Shown here: positions 1 through 9,068 of the stretch, in pieces
Numbering within the stretch: position 1 is the stretch's first letter
Layout of the letters: each line of letters starts with the position of its first letter
Source: Pochonia chlamydosporia 170
Lineage: Eukaryota > Ascomycota > Sordariomycetes > Hypocreales > Clavicipitaceae
Direction: 5' to 3'
Assembly: GCF_001653235.2 (NCBI RefSeq)
Contig: NW_019154052.1
Coordinates: 1-64,000 of the forward strand
DNA length: 64,000 bases
Translations under genes and position numbers: made by a program
Notes under the pieces: generated by a model
The model's input: the letters and a program-made list of their open reading frames with translations, nothing else
What the model was told of the DNA's origin: nothing
Databases searched by the model: none

Positions 1-1460
1 ATGACGGCACGTTCGAGTCATTACCGAGACCTCGGCCAGCAGCACCCGTCGATGACCGCGCCTACTTGAACCGTTCCTTGATCTTGTTTATCGCAAGTCA
101 CCGGTGTGCATCTGTCGGGACTCAACACTGTCAAGAAACGGTTTCAGATTAGGCATGCAAGTGTGACAATACTCATGCATAAAATGACTCGCATGATAAT
201 GGTAGGAGGCCACATGTCAAACGTGTGGTCTGTTGAGTGGATAGCTGGATTGAAGTAATAGATGTGGCAAGAACTTGCAGGGGTAATACTAGCAAACCGT
301 CATCAGTATACTTCCCATGTGTATAACAAATGTAATATGAGCTTGTCCATAATAAGCTTACAAAACATGGCTACCAAACACACCGATAGCCAACGATCTC
401 CTGAATATAGAGGTTTGGATGTTTCTGAACATATCAATCATGACGGCCACAATGGCAAGGTCTGTCACGATATTGACTATATTCAAGTATGTCCAAAACG
501 ATACCTAGAAGGAGAAACAGTAAAAGTCAGATAACTACATGTGTATGCTATCAAAGTAATTATCAGCACACTTACAGGCTGTATGCATTGCTCGCCTAAA
601 ACATTCCATGGCTCTGGTAGCTTGCATTGAAATAGGAGAGTCATTATGAACGATATCGCCCCGAATTCAATGGCAAACTCAAGTTGAGCGACAAGGGTAT
701 CTCTAACGGCTCTATTTGCGTTATTACTAGTTTACTTCCTGACAACGAAGTTGAAACTGCATTTCTCACTAACGATGGTATCCAAGTAAGTTCTCCCACC
801 TCGATCCGACGGGACCGCTGAACATTCACCACCCTTATCTTGAATCGTCGAGGCACAGACAGCAGCTAATGTACTTGAGGTCATGGACGTGCACAAAACA
901 TCGTCGTATTTTCAGACGAATGGGGTGGAGTATAAACGTGTACAGCTTCCAATGATTAACCATTTGCGTTGACAATCCATTGGGTTCAAGGTTTGTCACT
1001 GCCAGCTATTACCGTCGCCTTGAATTCTAAGTTCAGGCTATCAAGCTTCACTTGTAGCTAATTAATGTTACCTGCTCTAGACTCATAGCCCATCTTTGCT
1101 GTTTTGATCACGCATTCTCATTGTGAGACTCTCCAGGCCGATGGTCAATTCTTCTCAGAGTCATTTTGTTCCCAAACGATCTTACTCTTCAACGGCCGCG
1201 ATACAGGGTTCGATGCTCCTTTCAAAATTTACCTTCTTCAGACTTGCGTATTGTGATATGCTAAAGTGATATCACATCGTGCTAAAGTGCTAAAGTGATA
1301 CGCACGTGATAAGGGATTTTCGGGTGATGCGCCGGATCTGGTGATCTGCCGGATTTACTCCCGCTTGCACTCCAGGCATTAACTGACAACAAGTCCACAA
1401 TCGTGATCCTAAATCATCCAAAATCAAGCATATAATGAAAATTCTGCTGCTAGATGCGTA
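1..1460. other. Intergenic stretch without a supported gene
   Basis: Short open frames exist on both strands but none has a recognisable domain, plausible splice structure or start context. The right part (about 1260-1440) is probably the terminal part of the transposon whose ORF follows on the minus strand, because it carries clustered short repeats of the kind found near DNA-transposon ends. I see no RNA gene here. Confidence 0.5.
1260..1297. repeat. Three copies of GCTAAAGTG near a transposon end
   Basis: The 9-mer GCTAAAGTG occurs at 1260-1268, 1281-1289 and 1289-1297, the last two overlapping by one base. Two copies continue as GTGATA, and a TGATATCA palindrome lies between copies. The cluster lies beyond the 3' end of the minus-strand transposase-like ORF, so it could be subterminal transposase-binding sites of the pogo-type element. 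That role is inference. I did not find a matching inverted copy beyond the 5' end of the ORF. Confidence 0.5.
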
Positions 1461-4304
1461 TCATTCTATTTCATAGTCCTCGAGCCATCGCGGCCGCTTG
1501 CTATTGCGCTGCGGCCTCCTAGAGTCCCGAAATGCCACCACCATCTCCCGATCATTCTCAACAACGAGAAATGGCTTTTTTGGGCTAGCAGTGCGGTTTG
1601 GAGTGGCTATTGCCTTCAGTTTCGCATTTTGTCTCGGTGGATCTGGCGTCTTCCATGCTGCCGGTGGCTCCCGTGTAGGTGGAAGAGCGACGATTATTTC
1701 ATCCTCAACATCCGCACTTTTTTCGCGACCGTCCAAAGCCGGCTGTCCTTCATGTTCCATTTTATGTGCTATTTCTAGATTCTGGCGCTCGAGATCTCGT
1801 CGGATCTGCCGATTTTCCTCCCTCTCTTGTTGTCTGGCTTCTTTTGCCTGCCGTTTCCTCTCTGTTTCTGCCTCACGTTGCCTCCTTCTCTCTAGGGCTA
1901 GAGCTTTCTGCTCTGCTGCCTTCTTCTGCCGCTGAACCTTTTGGGCTTCCTTCTTTAGTGCCTCCTCTTTCCGTTGTGCGTCTATTTCTGCCTTCTTTAC
2001 GCGAGCTTGTGCGACTTTCGCTGGGCTAAACACCTGGGCTGCGTTAGGATCTGTTCGATCAAAAAGTAGATCTTTTAAGGCTTTACCGCGCTGCCTGCGC
2101 TTCTTCTCCTGAATAATTGTCTCACGGAGTCCTTGGTTCTCATATCGAAGCAGGTCAACCTCGGATTGAAGGCTTTCGAGAGTGCTCTTCAGCTTTCGGC
2201 TATTGCGGCCCCNTGCTGGTTTCTCAACACCCTGCCAGGACACGTGCACCTCATCCAGCACCTTCAATAGCGGGTGAGGTAGGACATCTCTCACTAGCTC
2301 TTGCACGTTATTGGGGAAGACTGTGATGTTGCCCTTAACATGCTTCGGATATCTCACACTCTGCCTGTGCCTGTCTGCTAAACTGTACTTGGTGATGAAC
2401 CCATAACAGGAGTTCAGCGCGATAAGCTTTTCCTCGATCGGCGTAAGGCCCTTCAACTCGTCGGGAAACATATGTTCGCACCCGAGCCTAGTATGCAACT
2501 GGGCTGCAGGAGACAAGGCACCTCTTTTAAGGTGCTTCAGACAGTCAAAACAAGCCACAATCTTCTTTCCCGGCAGAAAGCACCGCCTGCACCTAAAAGG
2601 TGAATTGTCACGTTTCTCGACGATACTTACCACCCACCGATCCCAATCAACCTCACCCAGATCCACTCTAGCATACTTCAGATAACAGATCGTGCAGGTA
2701 TGTATCGGCAGGGTGCTCACGTCATGGAACGCACTGTAGTATTCCTGGACGGTGGACACCTTCTTCTCAAGAGAAACAGGAATACTCCATTCCTGGCTGT
2801 GGGACAATCGCTCTTTCTCCGCAAATTCTTCATTCATGCAGCGCAGAACACTGGCAAGGTCCTCCACTTGATCGCTCTCAGTTCTCTCCTGGCGGACCAT
2901 GATTCTAGCACGTTTTGATCGCAGTCCATCTGTGTTACTAGGACCCTGCCTCTTCTTCTCCCCTCGCCGAGCATCCTTCTCCGCCCTGGCCTGTCCCAAA
3001 TCATTTTGCGCAGCCCGAATTACGTCTGCCGAGATTCGGATGCCGATACCCGCAAGCGCCATACTCTCTCCCTCGCGCACTTCCAAGCGTCCCAAAACCC
3101 CCAACGAAGACCCACGAATTTCTCTCGAGCCCGGATTTACCTGCGCCGTGGCCTGTTCGTCCCCGTCGCGCACGCGCCTGAACGCCCGAAATAGGTCCCC
3201 CGGCCTAGCAACGGCTTTGCTTGCGAAGCCGTCTCTCGGCCTTCTGACCTTGGTCCGCCGGCGGTTCCTGTCCGTCCTGACTTGTTTGCCACCCGTATGT
3301 ACCACATTCTGCCGATTGCAGCGCCCCACACCTAAACCACTCTCTTCAACGCTTCCTAGTTGTCGCTCTTCCGTTCGTACCATCAGCCCGAACTTGTCGA
3401 AGCCAAAACCGGCTGGCAGATCTGTGACAGCCAACTTGCTGAGAGACAGCGCGATTCCTTCGCGATCCTTCTTCTTGACATATGGATCTTTATGAGACCA
3501 AGCTTTCAGATTTACTAAATCATCCGGATCAATAGGGTCGACCGATTGCTTGACTTTGCGTCGCCCAATTTGCTCAGCTCGTCTGTGAATCAACCTGTTC
3601 AACTTCACTACAGCTTCATCCCAGTCGCTCACCTGACGGGCCGCTGTGCAGAGTTTTTTGCAGAAATCTTCTCCCCTATGCGCCCACTGGTAATATTGAA
3701 CCTTGTCTCCGCCCCAGATGCGCCTCACCGTCCTCAAACGCGCCAGATTCCCGTGTCCTTCCCGCAGGCGCCCTTCAGTGCGGTCTCGAACCCAGTCACC
3801 GCCATCCCAAGGACTCCGGCTTTCTATCTCCTCCCGCGAAAGCTGATCGCCGCCTGACTGTTGCTGTCCACTTCGTACCATCAGCCCGAATTTATCGAAA
3901 CCAAACCCGGCCGGCAAGTCTCTGGCAGCCAGATTGCTGAAAACTAGACTGATTCTCTCACGGTCATTTTTCTTGACGTATGGATCCTTATGAGACCAGG
4001 CCCTTAAGTTTATCAAATCATCCGATTCGATAGGGTTGACCGAGTACTTAATTGGCCGTCGTCCAAGCTGCTGGGATCGTCTGTGAAGCAACATGTTTAA
4101 CTTCACTACAGCTTCTTCCCAATCGCTCACCTTGCGAGCCGCTGCGCAGAGTTTGTTGCAGAAATTGATCCCACTATACGCCCACTGGTAATACTGAACC
4201 TTGTCTACGCCCCAGATACGGCTCACCGTCTTCAGGGCCTCGACACTTCTAGATTCGTCACCCTGACCTCTCATCACTCGGCTGTTCTGCAGCGCGCCTG
4301 GCAT
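1461..4304 (-). CDS. Chimeric transposon ORF: Helitron DUF6570-type region fused to pogo/Fot1-type transposase C-terminus
   Basis: A 947-codon frame without stops. Residues 23-144 and 188-310 are two diverged copies of one domain, sharing KVQYYQWA, SHKDPYVKK and GFGFDKFGLMVR. Residues about 535-695 carry paired cysteines (CTIC, CRRC, CFDC) followed by LTPIEEKLIALNSCYGF and FPNNVQELV, which I recognise as the DUF6570-type part of ascomycete Helitron Rep/helicase proteins. Residues about 699-947 are a Lys/Arg/Glu-rich coiled coil like the C-terminal tail of pogo/Fot1-type DDE transposases. Neither the Helitron Rep/PIF1 helicase nor the DDE core is present, so the product should not transpose by itself. 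Codon 698 holds the only N of the window (base 2213), exactly where the two families meet, so an assembly join is a serious alternative to a genuine fusion. The frame shows no RIP damage, unlike other TEs here. Confidence 0.6.
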   Translation of the reverse strand: MPGALQNSRVMRGQGDESRSVEALKTVSRIWGVDKVQYYQWAYSGINFCNKLCAAARKVSDWEEAVVKLNMLLHRRSQQLGRRPIKYSVNPIESDDLINLRAWSHKDPYVKKNDRERISLVFSNLAARDLPAGFGFDKFGLMVRSGQQQSGGDQLSREEIESRSPWDGGDWVRDRTEGRLREGHGNLARLRTVRRIWGGDKVQYYQWAHRGEDFCKKLCTAARQVSDWDEAVVKLNRLIHRRAEQIGRRKVKQSVDPIDPDDLVNLKAWSHKDPYVKKKDREGIALSLSKLAVTDLPAGFGFDKFGLMVRTEERQLGSVEESGLGVGRCNRQNVVHTGGKQVRTDRNRRRTKVRRPRDGFASKAVARPGDLFRAFRRVRDGDEQATAQVNPGSREIRGSSLGVLGRLEVREGESMALAGIGIRISADVIRAAQNDLGQARAEKDARRGEKKRQGPSNTDGLRSKRARIMVRQERTESDQVEDLASVLRCMNEEFAEKERLSHSQEWSIPVSLEKKVSTVQEYYSAFHDVSTLPIHTCTICYLKYARVDLGEVDWDRWVVSIVEKRDNSPFRCRRCFLPGKKIVACFDCLKHLKRGALSPAAQLHTRLGCEHMFPDELKGLTPIEEKLIALNSCYGFITKYSLADRHRQSVRYPKHVKGNITVFPNNVQELVRDVLPHPLLKVLDEVHVSWQGVEKPAXGRNSRKLKSTLESLQSEVDLLRYENQGLRETIIQEKKRRQRGKALKDLLFDRTDPNAAQVFSPAKVAQARVKKAEIDAQRKEEALKKEAQKVQRQKKAAEQKALALERRRQREAETERKRQAKEARQQEREENRQIRRDLERQNLEIAHKMEHEGQPALDGREKSADVEDEIIVALPPTREPPAAWKTPDPPRQNAKLKAIATPNRTASPKKPFLVVENDREMVVAFRDSRRPQRNSKRPRWLEDYEIE

Positions 4305-4599
4305 TTTCCCCGACCCGTCGAATCTTCACTATCTCTGTTGTGGACGTGATTCTATTATTCCCAAAGCTATAACCTTGGGATCTCTGCATCTCCTCTATAC
4401 CGCGCAAAACTCCATCTCGGCTCCTGCGCTGACGCCGTCCAGATTATACCACCCCCATTCGATCTGACCTCTCTCTCAATATCGGCCACACCACCAATTC
4501 CCCAGACCGCACCTGCCTTCCCGCACCTCTTCCCGCACCACCTCCCTTCCTCACGTAGACACGATACCTCCACATACAAACCGTGTCCTCCACCCACGA

Positions 4600-4945
4600 A
4601 ATACTACCGACTTCGTGGACAGATGACCCGGCCAACCCCTGATGCCTTACTGGCAGATGACCAGGCCAACCCCCGACACTTCACCAGCAGATGACCCGTC
4701 GGACCGTGATAACTCGTGTGCAGCATGGCCCGGCCAGTCCCTGACAGCAATGATGACCGACTATCCACACCACCACATGCCACAATCTTCAGAATCACCG
4801 TCCAAATGACCAGACTATGCACAGCAAGAGACACGGGAACTATCCCAAGGCTAGACAGCACGCCGAAGACACTTGACCAACAAGACCCCTACGTATCACA
4901 CCCCAATCTTCAAAATTACCAGCCAGATGACTAAATCCACATAGC
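4600..4945. repeat. Degenerate tandem repeats rich in AGATGACC / CCAACCCC
   Basis: Between the transposon ORF and the G-rich tract near 4971 the sequence repeats loosely. The unit around AGATGACC followed by RGCCAACCCCYGA recurs at about 4620, 4655 and 4690. A second unit around CAATCTTCAGAAT followed by ACC and CAAATGACC recurs at about 4790 and 4910. Copies differ by substitutions and small indels, so this is an old array. It may be internal repetition of the neighbouring transposon. No open frame of interest crosses it. Confidence 0.5.
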
Positions 4946-5295
4946 CTTCAGTTACTAAAAAGAGAAGAAGGGGGGCGGGGGGGCGGCTGATATGGTTTTG
5001 CTTTTTCCGACATTGCTTTTTCGCGACGACAACGAGCAAACATTACCCTGCCGACCATTTGGGATTTGTCGCTTAAAGCGGCTAGCATTGTGAAGCATGT
5101 CTGTATTTTCTATGATTCCATCAGCTCTGCTCTGTAACAAAAAAAGCCATGGACCATTTCTCACTACACATGTGATAGCATTCAGAGCTGAAAGCGCGAT
5201 GACACGTAGGCGCTCACATGCCCTGAGCCTTTGCCTGGCGCGTAGAGTCTGCCTGGCCGGCCCTGGATAACAGGCCGTAGTAAAACATCTATTCC

Positions 5296-6436
5296 ATGCA
5301 GAACTATTCCCCTATAAGAACCAGCCATGCGACCTACGGCCCAGGGCCGGTTTTCACGGACTCATTCCAAATCTCCTTCAACATGTCTCGACAACCAACA
5401 TTCACGAGTATAATTCACTTACGGGATTTCGTCGATGCCATTACTCATGACCCGACTCGAGAAAATACTCCAAACTACGTCGAGATCCAGACAGATCTCA
5501 ACATCTTCGAGGAAGACGGTTTCCATGATCCTAATATCGCCACCGACCCCATTCGCACCCGCATCCATACTTATCTAACGCAAGAACAACAAGAACTCTA
5601 CCTTCCTGGCGCTTTCTTCTACGCCGACGGCCGCTTCTCCACGACTCTGTCGATGGACGGCACTCTGGAGATTAGCACGCAGACGCTGAGCTTGATGAGG
5701 CACGTCTGGCCGAACATTCGCCCTAGCTCTGGCTGACAGCCTTAGACACCCAGGGAATATCGCCGACTCCGTCCAGTATGACCAGCACTTGCCAGAGCAA
5801 TGGTGCCCGATGGTGACCGTCATCGGCTTCGTGCCGCCCCGTACTGACAACTCGCTTGACCCTTCCGAGCCCCGTCACTTCACAGTCGAAACATCTGTCT
5901 ACGACGCATCCAAGGCAGCCCCAGCTCACTTCTCCGTAGTCTGCTTCTTGGAAGACACTAAGCGTTGGAAGAAAGTCAAAACGCCAGCACCGGGAGCTCT
6001 CCTCACCGTCACCGCGAAGATTGCTGGCCGTACCAGGGACACCAACCTCCTGGCCCTCCGAGTCCTCGACCTGGCTTACTTGCCAAGACCTGCCTCTGCG
6101 CCAACACCCACCCCGACCGATACTCCACCTTCGAAGCGATCAGACCGCTGGCGTGGCCGGGTGCCATCCACTCCTTCGAAGAGACCACGCATATCGGACC
6201 GTGCCATCGAAGCCGCAAACCCCTCTGATAGAAATACAACTCTGCCAGACGCCTCATCAGGCGCACTGGTTTTCCCGCACTCAAAGCTTACTACAGAACC
6301 CATATCCGTCCCGACTTCTCCGTCCACCACTGCTGGTCCTGAAGAGTCCTCCTCAACCCCGGGCCTGCCCCTGGCATCCGACGGCGGAGCTCGGCCACGT
6401 CGCAATCGTCATCCCCCAAGGAATGTGTTGACGTAG
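5296..6436 (+). pseudogene. Frameshifted accessory protein, possibly OB-fold/RPA-like and Helitron-associated
   Basis: Two frames look like one gene. The first part (about 5296-5736, with a better start ATG at 5383 giving MSRQPTF) ends after WPNIRPSSG. The second frame is open from 5699 and continues to 6436 through VTVIGFVPPR, FTVETSVYDASK, FSVVCFLEDTKRW and TVTAKIAGRT. A single base gain or loss between 5699 and 5734 would join them, and I found no good intron there. The second half looks like a beta-strand-rich OB-fold-like segment followed by a Pro/Ser/Thr-rich tail. Proteins of this kind often sit beside fungal Helitrons, where RPA-like single-strand binding proteins occur; that link is inference. 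It is divergent from the chimeric ORF. Confidence 0.4.
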
Positions 6437-7910
6437 AGTAGACATAAGTAAATTGGATACAGTCGTCAAAAATTGGGAACAGTGACATCGACGGAAGACA
6501 GCAGTACAGGGACAATGAACTGAGCACTTCAGCAGCCCCTCGACATGGTAATTCGAGGCGAACTGGGCACGTAGCGATGATTGAGACAATAATGTGAGAA
6601 TATAAACTACTAAATGGAATCTGACTAAATGATTTGCTTCCCCTTCTTTGCTGTGTATCCTCAGATACAGACGCGGAGTGGTAAAGACGTCGGAAGAGAA
6701 TTGTCCCGTTCTCAGATGATCTTTTGACTAGACGTTTCAGCGTATCGGCTGTCTAACTTTTAGTTTCTTTACGGCATCCCTGGCTCGACAAGTCCTAAAC
6801 CCCCGCACTGGAGTCGGCCACTAAAAGCTCCCGCCCCAACTTCTGAGTCTGCTATTGCGTTGAGAGATCCACCCCGTATATAAACTTCCTTTATATAAAC
6901 TTTTCACATAAACTTTTCACAAACCACCAGATCAAGTCAACCTTTCGTTCCTCAAGGCTCTTTTGGGCAAACCGCTTGCGGTTGGTCTCCTGTTTACGTA
7001 TTCCGCATTGAGTGGCGCAAGCGACTAATGGTGACTCGAGCCTTTCTTCTTCCCGCGAGAACTGCTATGTTAGTGAGCCCATTTTAGGTCAAGGCATGCC
7101 ATAATTAGAAATGCCTGGTGGTCCTTGTTTAAAGTTGGGCAAATTGGCATGAAGGCCTAAGGATCGCGATATAGCACCACCGCCACATCGGGATGACGGC
7201 ACCGCATATTCTTCTATTTCTTTTTTTTTAAGCCACTTTGCTTTTCCTGTTTAATTAACTAGTCGACCTCGGCGGCTGAGTGGAAGCCACATGATTATTG
7301 GAGATGAGATGTCATTCAGGGTGAATCTAGTGGCTTGCGATGTCACCAGTAGTTGTGTTAGTAAAGTACTGAGGCCGCTGCGCATTTAAAAAAGTCCCGC
7401 TCATGTATTCCTCAATGCGTGTGCCTTAATCCAAGGGTGAGACACATTCAGCTCGGAAAGCGTCGTCCCTCAGACCGAGACTATCAGCAGTGAACACATA
7501 TAATAGAAAGCCAATGGCAGATATTGTGCCTCTATTCACGAATGGCCGCCCATTTAGACGAAGCTATTTGCTTTTCTGAAACCCCTTCACCTGACCAGAG
7601 TGTGCTTTGTTTGTCTAGTTCCAGCAAGATGTATTTATACCGGACGGGTCAGACTGGTCGAGACTGTAGTTCAAATACCTCGCTGGTTCAGACAACTGCC
7701 GCGGATTGGAATGCTCTGCAGTGTCGGCAATTTATAGTCGGGATTTCTTACATGGAAGCTTGTTCATATATCTCGACGAATATACTTGCTGTTCGAACTA
7801 AACGTGCGCCAAATTCCAAACACCACGGACGCCTCGCAGTCTGGTAGTATACAAGTCATACATCCTTCTCCCTCAAAGCTACAAATCTATCAGCAAATTT
7901 GCGCCTAGCA
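6437..7910. other. Intergenic region, transposon flank and promoter of the downstream secreted enzyme gene
   Basis: No gene is supported. Features seen are a cluster of TATATAAACTT/CATAAACTTTTCAC repeats near 6875-6925, a perfect short palindrome AACCGCTTGCGGTT near 6970 and a T-run near 7220. The Helitron-type end, if one exists, should lie here or in 1-1460, but I could not identify a convincing CTRR end with hairpin. The last few hundred bases are presumably promoter and 5' leader of the gene starting at 7911. Confidence 0.4.
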
Positions 7911-8867
7911 ATGGCAATTATTCATCTTCTGTCGTGGTGCCTTTTTGCGCTCACAACTTTTGCCACTTCGCCTTCGTGGCTGAACGACACCGAAGCGTCT
8001 GGGGGCAACGAACAACGATCTAATAATCATGTTGAACGACGTGCTAGAGCTCGCCCATTCTACGCCATAGCACACAGGGTCTTAACATTACGAGGCCTTG
8101 ACGATGCCCTTGCCCAAGGAGCCAATGCCGTGGAAATTGATGTGACTTCTTGGCCGACGGGATGGTGGGCAGACCACGACAGCACTGGGAGAAGCGCCCG
8201 CGAAACCCTTGAGAGAATGTTCCAAGTTGCTGCCGGCCGGCGCAGGGAAGGGAAGAACCTTGCTTTTATCTGGCTTGACATTAAATCACCAAACAAGTGC
8301 AACCCCTGGGACCCGAAAGTGAACCATTGCTCCATTGTTGGACTTCAGGAGATGGCACGCCGATTACTACAACCTGCTGGAATCAGGGTGCTGTATGGCT
8401 TCTACGGGAGTGCTGCATTCGGAGTAGGGTTTGATTACATCCGTGGGAGACTCAATCACAATGAAGCCCTCAATTTGAATGGTGGCTCTGGGGAGATTAT
8501 CGGCCGTTTTAAAAGCAGCAACTTCCACAACGTCAGACAGCGCGTCTTGTCTTACGGCTCCAATGAACTGCCCAAAGAATTCGGAACGTGCTACGAGCCT
8601 ACTTACAAAACTTGCACGGAGCTTCGTCAGGCAGTTAATTCCAGGCAGTTTGGGAAAGTGTTTGGTTGGACAGTCACTGCTAACCAGTGGACATACGCTG
8701 GTCGCTTGATGAACGACGCGCATGTGGATGGGGTAATCTATGGGCCTGCCAATTCCGACTTTTATAACACAGACATCACTCGTACCGCGTTCCGGGACGT
8801 CAGAGACTGGGTGAACAAGAAGCGTGATTCGCGATACATGGCATCGGCAAGGGATGCGCCGTGGTGA
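7911..8867 (+). CDS. Secreted sphingomyelinase D / phospholipase D-like enzyme
   Basis: A 318-residue single-exon protein of the SMase D/PLD family known from recluse-spider venom, corynebacteria and many ascomycetes. These Mg-dependent enzymes act on the head group of sphingomyelin, lysophospholipids or ceramide phosphoethanolamine. The start ATG (MAIIHLLSWC) is followed by a hydrophobic signal peptide of about 20 residues. Visible active-site elements are His55 in AIAHRVL, Glu75 and Asp77 in VEIDV, His89 in WADHD and Asp123 in WLDIK. Cys130 and Cys140 flank the loop expected to carry the conserved disulfide. The protein ends in ARDAPW, resembling the C-terminal tail motif described in this family. 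All expected catalytic positions seem intact and there is no frame damage. Substrate and any role against insects, nematodes or competitors are unknown. Confidence 0.88.
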   Translation: MAIIHLLSWCLFALTTFATSPSWLNDTEASGGNEQRSNNHVERRARARPFYAIAHRVLTLRGLDDALAQGANAVEIDVTSWPTGWWADHDSTGRSARETLERMFQVAAGRRREGKNLAFIWLDIKSPNKCNPWDPKVNHCSIVGLQEMARRLLQPAGIRVLYGFYGSAAFGVGFDYIRGRLNHNEALNLNGGSGEIIGRFKSSNFHNVRQRVLSYGSNELPKEFGTCYEPTYKTCTELRQAVNSRQFGKVFGWTVTANQWTYAGRLMNDAHVDGVIYGPANSDFYNTDITRTAFRDVRDWVNKKRDSRYMASARDAPW

Positions 8868-9068
8868 TGCCGGATAGAACTTCCGGTGCCATGGGGATGG
8901 TGTTTTGTTTTGTTTTGTTTTAGATTGCTTTCTAACGGGTCAGCGGATGAGCGACTCAGCCTACAATGTATAAATACCCTTTGCATATAGAATCTAGAGA
9001 ATGATAACAATGCCGACTTTTTTCTTTACTGGCCCGGTGGCTTCACCAATGCCGCATGCTAATACAAA

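Noticed and set aside
262..534. 90-codon frame at the left end
   Set aside because: No recognisable similarity, normal for chance in intergenic DNA.
1498..3857. Plus-strand open frames of up to 198 codons opposite the chimeric transposon ORF
   Set aside because: They are antisense shadows of a GC-rich minus-strand gene and show no domain or splice structure.
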